A stretch of DNA of 64,000 bases from Mermis nigrescens (taxonomy: Eukaryota > Nematoda > Enoplea > Mermithida > Mermithidae), in assembly GCA_036768485.1 (NCBI GenBank), contig JAVLUZ010000154.1:3926529-3990528 (forward strand). The letters are read 5' to 3'. A model generated the notes under the pieces. It worked only from the letters and a program-made list of their open reading frames with translations. It was not told the origin of the DNA and ran no database searches. A program made the position numbers and the translations under genes. The stretch's first letter is position 1, and each line of letters opens with the position of its first letter. Below, piece after piece: positions 9,434 through 19,904 of the stretch.

Positions 9434-9908
9434 GTTTTCCGGGAGGGTATTCAAGAAGTACCAACCCAATTTAATCATAAAGACGAAAATTTGAGCATTT
9501 TACCATTAAAGAGATATAAATTGTCAATAAGACAAGTAGTCAAAGGCGAATGCGAAATAAATAATTATTGCCTGGATAGATAAAAATGCTAATATATCTT
9601 CATTATTAAATAATATCGAAAAGCAAGACTTAATCAAACTGATGGTGAAATATCAAGAAAGCATGCCCACACATAAGCATCCTCATCATACAAAACAGTT
9701 TCATGCAAAAACCATTGCCACAGACGGAAGATACACAACACAAGAAAAAGAACCAAATGGAGAAGAATCAAACAACAAAAGATTGCGACCTTTAGTTCAA
9801 AAACGGCGGAATTAGCTTCCACCAGACAGACCATCAACACACAAATACCTTCTATAAAACTGTCGAAATCAAGGGCCAGTCGAGGACGCCTGGAGCTACG
9901 GGGGAGAA
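9434..9908 (+). other. Remnant between gag and LTR; pol is missing
   Basis: Only 475 bp separate gag from the LTR, so protease, RT and integrase are deleted. Short open pieces (E-K-Q-D-L-I-K-L-M-V-K-Y-Q-E near 9620) are not recognised. The purine tract GGGGGAGAA at 9900-9908 is a good polypurine tract immediately before the LTR. Confidence 0.55.
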
Positions 9909-10957
9909 TGTCACGATCGACGCGATTTTAAGCCTCCAATATGGACAAAAAGAATATGTAAGCATTGTATTTTAATGTAATATGATCTTTTAATAATATT
10001 ACGAACATTCTGTTTATTTTTACTCATGATATAATATACGCAAAATCTAATGTTTTAATTTAAATCGTTAAGTTTTCGAAAACGCTTATTCATAATGTCT
10101 TATATTCTTTCCAAAAAATGTAATTATACTATTAGCGTTCATGTTTATGTAAATATGCGAAAAGGCAAAATCGAAGGCTAACAAAGCGGTTCTATGCAAT
10201 AGCATGGTCAAACCAGTTGAAAACGGTGTTAAGAACCAGACAGAGAAGACATCCGTGAGACAAGAATGGAAACTTAAGATTAATTAAGCTTCCCACACTA
10301 AGAAAATCAGAAAACACGAGACTGCGCGCAAAACATACCCAAACAACTGACATTAATTACTAATTTTTGGGTCATGTGAGTAAGTTATCGAAAAGATTAC
10401 TTGAAGTCAAAAGCATAAGATGTAAGTTGACGAAAAACGCGCATATATGCAGACAGATGCAAACGTGAGAACAGGTGAGCAGAATATAGCCAAAAATGAG
10501 TCATCAAAACAACACCATGTGCGCCCGCCGATTTTACTATAAAAGCGGCGCGACTCAAAGCTTTGGCTCTTCCTACCTTTGTCTTAGTGTCTGGTCATTG
10601 CGTAGTCCTTGCCTGAAGTCCCGGTGTCAGCATTATTGCATATGTAGAAAAATCATAATCTCTGACGCTTTAGCTATCATAGCTTGCGCAATTCGTACCT
10701 ACAAGTTACGCCTTAAGTTCGCTAGTATTTTGGAGCGCGTTTAACACCAACGTATTCAGAAATTGTATAAATTTTGATTTCCGATAAAATCACAAATTCT
10801 CAAATTGTTGTTGTTTTTCTTCAATACATAGGAGAATCAACCCCGAACCTAGCTTACGACAAATTGTGCAAACTTCAATAAGAAGAATTGAAGATAAATA
10901 AGTGAAATTAAGCTATAAAGAGCGAATAATTTAGTGACGCGAAATTTGGGCGTGACA
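9909..10957 (+). mobile_element. 3' LTR of the internally deleted gypsy-like element
   Basis: Begins TGTCACG and ends CGTGACA, a perfect 7-bp terminal inverted repeat with TG..CA borders, 1049 bp long, directly after a polypurine tract. It contains a TATA box at 10538. ORFs inside it (for example 10496-10744) are not supported as genes. The 5' LTR would lie left of the window. Confidence 0.75.
10538..10544 (+). promoter_or_regulatory. TATA box of the LTR
   Basis: TATAAAA followed by a GC-rich stretch inside the LTR, the expected place for the U3 promoter. Confidence 0.5.
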
Positions 10958-12536
10958 TTTCGTTTATCTTCCTTTACACGTACACATAATCCTCTTTTAA
11001 ATAAAAGGATTTTCTAAATTTTCTTATATTTATGCTCATTTTCTTGATTTCTGAATTGCATTTTGTTAAAAAGAAGGCCACAAACGGGCCTGAAGACGGT
11101 AAGAAGATAATTTTCATTGACTCATCTTTCTATATTTTATTGGCAGCGACCCGTTGCTGCGCTATGTAATTAGTAGAGGTCGAAAAATGCATTACAGCTC
11201 ATAAGTTTTGCGCAGTGTAGGACTTCATTAATTTTAAGTGTTTTTAGGCTTGATTTAGAATCGAGATCTGGCCGATTTTGCGAAAAACTTGACGTTACTA
11301 TTAAACATTGAAATGCTATTTTTTTTAAAATTTCTCAAGACTCTGCCACGGACCCCACTGGAAACGTTTGAGCGCGCCACCCCAGTTCCCCGCTGCCGTA
11401 AAATCCCATTGTACATGTGCAACGAGATTTGAGGGAAAACAGGCCAGGAATTTCTAAAAATTTTTGGCCTTTCGCGCAATCATTAGTTTGTCTGTTTTGT
11501 TTGTTTAAGCGGTATAAATTAAGTTTAAATTGGAAAAACGTCAAAATTTACGGCGTATAGCGCCGCCAGTCACTGTTCTTTCCATTATGTAAAATTTTGC
11601 AATAACCTTACAATCAGCAGCCGAGTATCTTTGCGTCAAGTAATCACTAAAAACTCGTTTTAAAACATTGAGTGGATAATAGAAAATCAACTTCTGTGCT
11701 TCTTTTATTATTCTGTTTATTGGCTTTATTCGAGTGACATTCCTTTGTTCCGTCCCTTGATTGATTTGAGTCATTTTTTTGTTTTTCTATTGTGCTCATC
11801 AAATTTAGCGTGAAATAAAGATAAACAATTACTAGTTAATTAATATTAGTCATACAGCGAGACATGTAGACTATCCAAATTAAGGATGATTGACTGCTCG
11901 GAGACTTTAATATGAGCATTGCCATGCCACGTGTTAAATTGTCTATCGGACATTTGAAAACCCGGGATTTTTAACACATGACACCGGATTTCTTATTTTT
12001 TATTAGTGTTCGTTATCAGAAAGTCCAGCTTTGCTTATAAAAAAATTGAGCACAATGACTGTAATCCAAATTTTAGAACTTTATGCAAAGCGAATTTTTT
12101 TATCCATGTGAATTGACTACAAAATTGGTTTAAACTGATTTAAGAATCGTGAAATACACAAGATAGGCATGTAAAGTTTTATTATAAAATTATATAAAAA
12201 TGAAAAATTACATAAATTTCGATTTTAAAGCCACCTTTATAAGTGCCGAATTTCTAGGCACATGATTCTTTTAATAGGGTGTAGAAACTTCAAAATTTCA
12301 TAGAGTAAAGCTCGTATCAATTGCTAAAAAATCATTCATGTAAACTGCTTGAGGAAAAATTTTTGTATTCTGTCTGAAAATACGGGAAATAATCTAAAAG
12401 AAATTTTTTGATATCTGTACAGAATTCGCCTTAGATGCTAAAAAAACTTCCTTACTCTTGCAGAACTTATGACTAACGCTCTATAAGATATTTATCTCCA
12501 ATAGGTTTAAACCGTCTCGAAATAAATTCCCAATTA
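10958..12536. other. AT-rich region without a recognised gene
   Basis: Only short frames occur. One of 77 codons on the minus strand (11541-11774) contains a possible GTAAGG donor and could be an exon, but nothing else supports it. Confidence 0.4.
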
Positions 12537-12690
12537 TGGCCAAACATGGGCGCGGGGAGGGGTTTGGGAATGGGGGTGTACCCTATTAGAAGTTAAAACC
12601 CCCAGATTCCTGTAGACTAAACATTTTCGGCGATGTTCTACATCTTAACCCTCTCCCAGAATTTCCTTGCTACCCACGTATGGTTATGGC
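12537..12690 (+). repeat. Short copy of the GC-rich MITE family (family A)
   Basis: Contains GGGGTTTGGGAATGGGGGTG at one end and CTCCCAGAATTTCCTTGCTACCCACGTATGG-like sequence at the other, matching the termini of the copies at 40.6 kb and 59 kb. The middle is mostly deleted. Confidence 0.6.
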
Positions 12691-12720
12691 CCTGCAAGCA
12701 CCTACAGAATCATGTCGCCT

Positions 12721-13320
12721 TCATACGTTTTGCTTGATAAAAAACAAAGTTTTCATCTGCATTACGATTTCGTAGTGGTCTCCCAGATAAACATCTCGAC
12801 GAACGGGACGAACGAGGAAGCGACCATTTTCTTTGAGACTGAATTCAGGGTACGCGTAGTTTCTGATCGTCCCTTCGGTGCTGTTGAATAACCACATTTG
12901 CTCCATTGTATTACGAAGCTCGCAGTCCACATATACATATCCAGATTTAAGCATGGATAGCGCACCGCCACCACCGAAATAGTTAATGACTGAATACGGA
13001 ATATTAGAATCCAAATTTACGTGGCGCCATCCTGTTAAGCAAAAATTCGTGTCAAAATTTGTATAAAGGACGTTTTCTTTTCACTTTATACCACTTACTT
13101 TCTGGTCCGAACAAAGGGCGCAATCCTGGCATTGCACTACAACTCGTTTTATTGCAGAGTGAGCAGCAGCGCTGCTCCTTCCTGATGCGATTGAAGCAAG
13201 TTTGGCAACCCTTATATTGTTTGCAATAAAAGCAACACACAGGTTCTTCATTCCCGCACATAAAACACATGGGACAAATCAACGTCTTGACAACGCGCGA
13301 AGCTTGAACTTGCAAGGTTG
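12721..13320 (-). CDS. Spliced gene fragment with a Cys-rich RING-like zinc-binding domain
   Basis: Two exons joined by a 67-bp intron (13032-13098): donor GTAAGT at 13098-13093, acceptor CAG at 13034-13032. The internal exon (13099-13320) begins after another acceptor (TTTGCAG) and is phase 1 at both ends. The last exon (13031-12721) continues in frame to a TGA. The internal exon encodes a Cys-rich cluster (C-P-M-C-F-M-C, V-C-C-F-Y-C, G-C-Q-T-C, R-C-C-S-L-C), which fits a RING-like zinc domain without the usual His. The last exon, about 105 residues (W-R-H-V-N-L-D-S onward), is not recognised. The 5' exon is not identified. It could be a host gene or a captured one. Confidence 0.5.
13032..13098 (-). 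other. Intron of the RING-like gene
   Basis: 67 bp with GTAAGT..ACAG borders; removing it keeps one open frame across both exons. Confidence 0.55.
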
Positions 13321-13792
13321 CTGCAAATCAGAGCAACAATTTAGTCAGGTAATTTATTGTTAACCTACAAAAAAATTGCAGTCTTCCATTTGTTACTAGC
13401 AAAGAATGCATTGATGGAACGGAAAAGACGAATTTACTTGGGATTGTGGATTATTGAGGATGTAAAAGGAAGGGACTAAGAAAGAGCTACCTACGCATAT
13501 GCCTAAAGGCGCAAAATCTGTTAAAAATCAGAATTTCTCTAATCAATGCAAAAACTCGTGTAATCTGTGGCCTGCTTATTAAAATCTACTCTGACCCGAA
13601 AAAAAACGGTTGAACAGCAAGTTAGCAATGCAGTAGCTGTAGGAAATTAGATTGAGTAAACTAGGAGCGACTCTGCAAGTCAATCGAATGAAATAGCAAA
13701 CATCGATGCATTCAGGACAATCAAAGAAATTGTTTGCTTAAAGCAGTAACAAACGCGTAAGCTTACGTGGAACAGACTGCATGTACATAGGT

Positions 13793-13945
13793 ACACTTGC
13801 TCAGACTTAAATCGGACTTAAGCCGAACTTCATTGAGAATAAATTTACGACGGTTTTAGTGAAAATTTGAGTCTGATTTAAGTCGAACTCAAGTTGGACT
13901 TTTAGTCAGACTTAAGTCGAACTTATGTCTGACTTAGGTCAGACT
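13793..13945. repeat. Short inverted-repeat element rich in GACTTAAGTC
   Basis: Starts CACTTGCTCAGACTTA and ends AGACTCAAGTGTG, with repeated GTCNGACTTAAGTCGAACTT-type units between. This looks like a MITE whose body consists of terminal repeats. It resembles the AGACTAAGTC-rich ends of the hAT element at 44600. Confidence 0.5.
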
Positions 13946-14114
13946 CAAGTGTGCAGGAAATTTAGTAAAAGCATATTACAGCAATGATCTAAACAAATTA
14001 CTTGCAAATTTGTTCCTTTACAGCAAAAAGTATAGTGTAAAAGAAAAGAAAGCAAATTTCGCGCCATAGTTTCATTTGATAAATTTGGCTTGCTGTATTT
14101 TGATTTTGTTTATA

Positions 14115-14533
14115 ATGTCTTTTGACGCTAAAAAACGAGGTATAAATTGAATTCCGAGAGAAACTCAACTTCTAAAAGAATTTTGTCTAGCTAAGCGAGA
14201 TATCCTCAAAGGAAACATAATTCGGCTAGTGCTCAGCAATGAAAGAAACGTGCCTGGAATGATATTTTAAAGGATGTAAATAGGACATTTACAGCAGCAA
14301 AACAGGATTTGCAGGAAATCAAGAAAAAATGGGCCAACTTGGAAAGCGTGGCCGAAGGCGAAAACGCAGTTTTAAAGAAATCGGCTTCTGGAACCGGTAG
14401 CGGACCATTAGCTTCACCGCTTTCTCAAGACTCCCAGGATATTATTGTGGCTTACAAAAATTCTGATAATTTTTTACGGTATCCACTAGAAGGCATAGAT
14501 ACGGCCTCGGAGGTGGAATCTCACGACTTGTAA
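14115..14533 (+). pseudogene. Myb/SANT-like DNA-binding protein relic
   Basis: Starts M-S-F-D-A-K-K-R-G and has a TGA at 14146-14148, then P-R-E-T-Q-L-L-K-E-F. After a frame change near 14240 it continues K-R-A-W-N-D-I-L with R-T-F and I-K-K-K-W-A-N-L. This is the three-helix pattern with conserved Trp residues of Myb/SANT-like domains found in arthropod regulators and in PIF/Harbinger accessory proteins. The tail to 14533 is Ser-rich and unstructured. No transposase is seen beside it, so its origin (host retrocopy or Harbinger relic) is open. Confidence 0.6.
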
Positions 14534-15646
14534 GCTGATTTTTTGTGATCTAAAGATGTGCATCTTAAAAATATTCTGGCCATGATAAACCATCGACCCT
14601 GTAGCTATTAAAGTGACTTAAGTTGATATTTTTCAAACGTTTTTCAATAGATATGTAAAAGTAAAAGGTTGTGCCAAAAAAATTATCGCCCATGAGCGCC
14701 AGCTTTTCAAAGCTTCAAAGCCTCTGCTGCCAAGCCTTTCATTTTGTTGAGCTATTTATTGCTAAAACACGTTTAAGTAAAAGTCGTTTTTTCTGATGTA
14801 CAAAGATTGTTTGAAGAATTCATTATTTTTCAATGAATGAAGCCGGAAGTATGGCTTTAAAAAAGCTACATAATTTTTGGCTTCAAAAAACAAACTTAAA
14901 AATACGGATACACCGTTGGTCTCTGCAAGCTTATTATGGTTCTATTATTCTAAAAAGGAACAGAAACATTCAATTATCCTCATAGGTGCATCAAGACTTG
15001 TCAAAACTGTTCCTATAACTACTTTTCTAAAAGAGTTTGCATTATTCCAAGTTTTGGAAGTTTGAGGAAAAGGACTTCTACGACATGCGCTCAATAAGTT
15101 TCTGGAATGACCTACTTCTTGTTCTTTTCAAATGGGGCTCAATACAGTTTTCAAAAGCCAATCCATCTACTACATGAATACCAAAAAAATTAGCGCCTTA
15201 TCTGTTTTTTAAGTTTGAAGTCTAGCTTTCCTTAAAACTTATAGAGGCATCCTTTACGTTCTTTTAAAATAGATGAAATCTTTGTATGTTCTTCATCAAG
15301 TTGTCACACGCTTTTTCGAAAAAGACATTTCCTGGGCTTACAGCAATATTAATTCTCGAGATATCTTGCATGCAAGTTTTTTTGCGCTGTGAGCATCTAA
15401 ATTTTCGGTCGTGCATAAATTTTTTTTGGCTTATGTGCTCGGCGTGCACAAATTTTTTTTAGCACAAAGTGCCAAAAGTTATCAAATTTTACATGAATAG
15501 GCCTTAATTTCGTGAAATTTTTGGACCTTCGCGGCAAAATAACACCAACTAATGTTAATTAGTTCCTTTTTGCTAAAAATTATAAAAACTCACATTTTCT
15601 AACTGTTTTTACCTACAAAATGTTATGACATCATGTGTTCAATAGT
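14534..15646. other. AT-rich region without a recognised gene
   Basis: Only short frames are present; nothing recognised on either strand up to the terminus of palindrome 2. Confidence 0.4.
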
Positions 15647-15659
15647 AGTAGTATACCGT

Positions 15660-15885
15660 GGCCCCCTAGGACCTTATCTTATAGCGTTGTAGTGTTATAG
15701 CATAGGCGGAGGGGCTCAGAATCTGCGCCCTGGCTTTTCTCAGGGCGCAATGCTGTAGCATAGGCTGTGTTGTGGCATAGGGAGGGAGGGGGCGCGCGCC
15801 AGCCCAGAGCCAGGGGCCCAGGGCCAGGAAAAGGGTAAATTTTCCTGGGGGAAATTTCCATGGGGGAAATTTCCCTATGAGAAAA
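15660..15885. repeat. Outer terminal region of the left arm
   Basis: GC-rich sequence with TATAGCGTTGTAGTGTTATAGC (repeated at about 16170) and GGGCCCAGGGCCAGG, mirrored at 24100-24300. No gene seen. Confidence 0.6.
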
Positions 15886-16160
15886 CTTGAAATAAGTATA
15901 AATCAAGAACCAGTGGTCGGATTGGGCTGAAATTTTAGGGTTAGGATGAACACCTTATTAGCAAACTACTACAAAAATTTTGAGGGAGCACCTACAGTAT
16001 ACCAGCATAAGTTCACACTTTTGCATGACTCAAGAACTAATGGCCGGATTTTGTTCAAATTTTCAGGAAATGATGTATAGACGTTAGCTGTGCTATGTAC
16101 AGAATTTCAGCGCGTAACCTAGAGTATGCCGATTACACTGCTTTTTCAGTTGCCACCCTA
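15885..16160. repeat. Two ~135-bp tandem units, left arm
   Basis: Units contain GTATACC/GCATACT, CTGTAC-type, TGAAAATTTGAACAAAATCCGG-like and TTCTTGA blocks. The same unit type is repeated at 23810-24060 and four times at 27790-28330. Tandem repeats near termini are common in Polintons. Confidence 0.65.
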
Positions 16161-16620
16161 GGACCTTATCTTATAGCGTTGTAGTGTTATAGCATAGGAG
16201 TCTGACCTGCCTGGACAAACCAGAGCCTGTGTTGTAGCATAGGATGCCGGGTAAAGCGGGGGCGGTGGACGAGGCAAATCTGCGCCCTGGCCCAAAATCA
16301 AGGTCGCGCCAGGGCGCAAATGGCTTGGGGTCCTGAAAAAGGGGTTCCTCCGCATTTTATCGATTTTTTTACAGTAACAGCTGGTTCCGAAACAACTTGT
16401 TCCGAAACAAAGGCAATATAAGTTGTGGGTGAGGGGTAAGAGAGTATTGTTGTATTTTGGGGGGACTAGTGTAAAGTGTAAAGCTAGTGTAAAGTGTAAA
16501 GTAGTGTAAAGCAAGCTTAGGGAAAAAGTTTTTTCCTACAATTTTAGAATATTTATGCATCAGTTTCATTTTTTACAGTAACAGTTGGTTCCGAAAGAAT
16601 TTGTTCCGAAACAACATTGT

Positions 16621-16622
<2 letters not shown>

Positions 16623-16696
<74 letters not shown>
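16623..16696 (+). repeat. (GT)n microsatellite, about 74 bp
   Basis: Uninterrupted GT dinucleotides. The mirror tract at 23302-23344 is only about 43 bp, showing that the arms have drifted separately here. Frames across it are artefacts. Confidence 0.9.
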
Positions 16697-16697
<1 letters not shown>

Positions 16698-16808
16698 GGG
16701 GGTAGCAGTCCCTGTGGGAGTCCACAAGCGCCACCTCCACAAACGCCACCTCCAGAAGCGCTACTGCGTTCACTATAGCCTTTATAGTGAGTTTACGAAA
16801 GTAGTCAG

Positions 16809-17525
16809 CTATTTCGTCATCATGTCATAGCGATTATTATCTACGTGCAAATTAATTATTTTGATGGCCTTTGGCCCTTCATAAAACAGAATATTGTCCG
16901 AGTAAACTTTAATTTGGTAGTCAGGTACCAGAACGTTTTGAATTTTTTCAACAGCATCAAGACCGTATTTTTCTTTATCAGTGTTAAGATCAGCTTTGTG
17001 CATTGAGTCTAGAGCAAGCTGCTTTTGTAAACAATGTCGCCCTTTATCGCCTTTCCTAATAGACTCCCATTTTGGGCTATTGTCCAGCTTTGCTATTCCT
17101 GTAACAACAGCTCGAGGAAGTGATGAATTATCATTTGATGCAATTTTAATGTACGCTCCTCTGCCCAATTGTGGTTTCTTATTTACTACGACTACCTTGA
17201 AGATCATCTCTTCGTCAAACCTAAGCTCCTCACTGGACTGTGCTATATTTTCAATAATACTAAAAACTTTGTTGGTGTTCAGATACTGACGCTGAGTAAA
17301 TGGAACTAATACAGGGAAGTCAAGGCATGAATGTTTGATTTCTAGACCTATCAGACTGTCTGCGGGGTAATGCTTGAGTATCTGCTGGATAGCTTGCTCA
17401 AACATCTCTTTAATATCAGGACAGTCATCGTGGTTTCTAAACTTTAGTCGAAATGTACTTGCAGCTGACTTAAACCTACGAACAGAAGTGAATGAGTGTT
17501 CGCTTACTTCAAAAAATTGATCCAT
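16809..17525 (-). pseudogene. polB: Polinton DNA polymerase B, N-terminal fragment (left arm)
   Basis: A 238-residue frame, M-D-Q-F-F-E-V to R-Y-D-M-M-T-K. It matches the non-catalytic N-terminal region typical of Polinton/adintovirus family-B polymerases: L-D-F-P-V-L-V-P-F, N-K-V-F-S-I-I-E-N, a G-R-G-A-Y-I-K segment, S-L-P-R-A-V-V-T-G-I-A-K and V-P-D-Y-Q-I-K-V-Y-S. Full-length enzymes exceed 1000 residues, and the exonuclease and palm motifs are absent here, so no polymerase activity is possible. It starts 63 bp from the divergent integrase gene and shares the promoter region. Assignment is by family motifs only. Confidence 0.75.
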
Positions 17526-17588
17526 TTTTGAGGAAAACTATAACATATACTGCTTGACCCTTATTTATAGACAAAATTATTGCATTAG
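17526..17588. promoter_or_regulatory. Divergent promoter region of polB and integrase, left arm
   Basis: A 63-bp intergenic space holding TTATTTATAG at 17561-17570 and ACTATAACATATAC nearer polB. The right-arm counterpart, around 22435-22490, keeps CTATAAATAAG. Confidence 0.5.
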
Positions 17589-18713
17589 ATGGTAAGAATC
17601 CAAAAACTAGGAATGTTGTTTATAAATAGATGGAATGCTAAAAATTGTTCAAGAATGAATAAAATACTTAAGAAACTGTACTACAATCCACAAAGTGGAA
17701 ACACTGGCGATAATCAACTTTACACTCGCATAAAAAAGATTCGCCCGACTGTTAAATTAGAACAAGTACGTGCCTGGCTAGAAAAGCAACCCACCTATAC
17801 TTTACACAAACCCGTCCTCAAGCATTATTCACGAAATAAAGTATTAGTAAGCAGCATTGATGAGCAATAGCAATGTGATATTGTAGATCTTCAATCTTTA
17901 GCGAGGCATAATGATAATTTTAAGTATCTCTTGAATTGCATAGACATTTTTTCAAAATACGCATGGTCTCTTCCTCTAAAATCTAAAAGTTCAAAAGATG
18001 TTCTGACCGCTTTTCAAAGCATTTTAAATTCATCTAATCGAAAACCGTACAAGCTGCAAACGGACGCAGGGACCGAATTTACAAACAAGGAGTTCCAGAA
18101 ATTTCTAAAATCTGAATCTATCGATTTTTTCACGACCAGAAGCGAAACAAAAGCTAGCATAGTTGAACGTTTTAATCGCACGGTTAAAGAACGTATGTGG
18201 CGGTACTTCACAAAGAGTAATTCGTATAAATATATTGACATATTACCCGACTTGATAAAAAATTATAATCACTCTAAGCATCGTACGATAGGTACATCGC
18301 CAGCTAATGTGACCGTAAAAAATGAGACGGACATCTTGAATAGAGCATTTAGAATTGATAAACAGAACGTTGTCTTTAAATTTAATATTGGCGATAAAGT
18401 CCGACTGAGTAAAGTTAAGCGCACTTTTGAAAAAGGATTTTGGCCCAACTGGACAGAGGAGTTTTTCGTAATTAAATAAAGATATGCTCGAACCCCATCC
18501 GTTTATGTTCTAGAAGACCAAATGGGCGAAAGAGTCGAGGGTATTTTTTATGAGCCCGAATTGCAAAAAATTGAAACAAAAACTGACGATTTGTATGTAA
18601 TTGAAAAGATTTCGAAAACACATAAGAAAGGCAATAAAACTGATTATTTAGTACGGTGGCGAGGGTACCCAGAAAAGTTTGATTCCTGGGTCTCGAACCT
18701 AATCAAGCTATAA
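17589..18713 (+). pseudogene. int: Polinton DDE integrase with C-terminal chromodomain (left arm)
   Basis: The N-terminal zinc/helical region starts at 17589 or 17655. The catalytic core keeps all three acidic residues: D in Q-C-D-I-V-D-L, D in T-D-A-G-T-E-F and E in S-I-V-E-R-F-N-R, about 33 residues after the second D. An SH3-like segment follows (I-G-D-K-V-R-L-S), then a chromodomain (Y-V-I-E-K-I, Y-L-V-R-W-R-G-Y, F-D-S-W) with its aromatic cage residues. Breaks: an in-frame TAG at about 17869 where the other arm has TGG, and a TAA at 18477 present in both arms. The protein would cut and join the element ends; the chromodomain may steer it to histone marks. Confidence 0.85.
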
Positions 18714-18717
18714 ATAG
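18708..18717 (+). promoter_or_regulatory. CTATAAATAG box upstream of the unknown ORF
   Basis: Exact CTATAAATAG, ending 33 bp before the ATG at 18751. It overlaps the end of the chromodomain frame. Confidence 0.55.
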
Positions 18718-18750
18718 TAAGTAATTATGTATTTCCAATTAAAGGCACAA

Positions 18751-19068
18751 ATGGAGATCAGCCGATGTTTTTTCAATCATATGTTGCATCGTTTGTCACA
18801 ATACACTTACTTGTCTGATGATGCAATTGCAGATTATTTTTGGCCAAAAATGAGCGAGCAATATAAGCAAACATTGCTGGAATTTGATGAGAATGCCATG
18901 TTGAGCTTCTCAAAGTATATCAGAAAACGATTAAAAAAGGGCGATATTTACACATTATTTAAATTATGGGAATTTCTAAGTCCCGAGGCCAAATTTTATT
19001 TTGCAAACCTTTACACCACACACATAGACGAGCACCTAATCTCATCCTTGTCTAAGGTTTTAATATAA
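18751..19068 (+). CDS. Unknown 105-residue Polinton-type protein (left arm)
   Basis: Starts M-E-I-S-R-C-F-F, the start also used by the right-arm copy. Helix-rich with aromatic residues (D-Y-F-W-P-K-M, L-K-L-W-E-F-L); no known domain recognised. Placed after the integrase with its own CTATAAATAG box. The frame is intact in this arm and broken in the other. It may be a small structural or regulatory protein. Confidence 0.45.
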   Translation: MEISRCFFNHMLHRLSQYTYLSDDAIADYFWPKMSEQYKQTLLEFDENAMLSFSKYIRKRLKKGDIYTLFKLWEFLSPEAKFYFANLYTTHIDEHLISSLSKVLI

Positions 19069-19074
19069 AGTTTT

Positions 19075-19303
19075 GCGGAGTTTGGAAAATTTTTTGTAAA
19101 GTTTTAAAATTTTTTTGTAAAGTTTGGAAATTCTTTTGTAAAGTTTGGAAAATTTTTCGCAGAGTTTGGAATTAATTTTGTGTGCTTAAGCTTAGGAATT
19201 TTGCAGAGTTTGGAAAATTTTTTGTAAAGTTTGGAAATTTTTTGTAAAGTTTGGAAAATTTTTTGAAAAGTATGGAAAATTTCCTGTAAAGTTTGGAAAA
19301 TTA
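19075..19303. repeat. Tandem GTAAAGTTTGGAAA repeats (left arm)
   Basis: About ten 20-25 bp units of GTAAAGTTTGGAAAATTTTT-type sequence between the unknown ORF and the TBP gene. The same units occur at 20708-20942 and after the gap at 24560-24830. Peptides of the type N-F-P-N-F-T-K-K read through them, but a coding role is not supported. Confidence 0.85.
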
Positions 19304-19859
19304 TCATTTAATTTGGCATCGTTCAAGCGTTGTTGAGACTATTTTATATGCTATATGCAACTCATGCTTGTGTTTTGCACCTGTGAGAATCATTTTTCCG
19401 CTTGTAAAGAGCAAAAATGTTACATTTTGAAATTTGTATACTAAACCAGGAAACAATTCTACTTCGTACATGCATTTCCCATTTACCATCTCATAAAATT
19501 TACAAAGATCAATGCGAAATCCCAAGTTAGCCGAGCCAACAAAAAGCTCAGGCTTTATTTTCAACATTGAATTATGTTATTATGGGTAAATGAATCAAAA
19601 AAAAAATAAAGCCCTCATCTTTAGTATTTGGATGAATGCCTTTATCGTATTTTCGCCTTCTTGTATAGTTTTAGCTCCAACGCATACAATTTTACCCGAT
19701 CTGAAAATCCAGTAATGCTGCCTGCGGTAATCGAAATACAATACCTGGAAATCTTTGGTGACTGTATTGCGCAGTATTTGGCAATTTCAGATAGACATCA
19801 TCTAGATTTAGCGTATTCGGCAGTGCTGTAGTTAGCACAATGTTCTGTATTGTGACCAT
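19304..19859 (-). pseudogene. TATA-binding-protein homologue, both repeats, frameshifted (left arm)
   Basis: ATG at 19859, about 180 codons, the size of the TBP saddle core. Repeat 1: I-Q-N-I-V-L-T-T, R-F-P-G-I-V-F-R-L, then after a one-base insertion near 19707 I-F-R-S-G-K-I-V-C-V-G-A-K. Repeat 2: F-V-G-S-A-N-L-G-F-R-I-D-L, E-L-F-P-G-L-V-Y and L-L-F-T-S-G-K-M-I-L-T-G-A-K. These are the signature blocks of TBP, including the four Phe positions that kink TATA DNA. A 42-bp insertion lies between the repeats (about 19570-19612). TBP nucleates RNA polymerase promoters; here it would be a transposon-encoded factor. It is the divergent neighbour of the ATPase relic. Confidence 0.85.
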
Positions 19860-19904
19860 TTTCTATAAATACCTGTATATATAAATCATTATTTATAAAC
19901 AAAA
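19860..19904. promoter_or_regulatory. 45-bp divergent promoter between TBP and ATPase
   Basis: Contains CTATAAATA (19863-19871), about 34 bp before the ATPase ATG at 19905, and on the other strand TTTATAAATAATG (about 19884-19897), about 30 bp before the TBP ATG. Each box sits near the other gene's start, a very compact arrangement. Confidence 0.6.

Larger units (their letters stand above)
15647..19723 (+). repeat. Left arm of palindrome 2
   Basis: Matches the reverse complement of 20329-24309. The inner limit is GCTGCCT at 19717-19723, the shared 7-bp sequence at the junction. Confidence 0.9.

Noticed and set aside
10496..10744. 82-codon frame inside the LTR
   Set aside because: Lies across the LTR promoter; no domain and no conservation evidence.
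16573..16830. Frames across the (GT)n tract
   Set aside because: Val/Cys and His/Thr runs are simple translations of the dinucleotide repeat.
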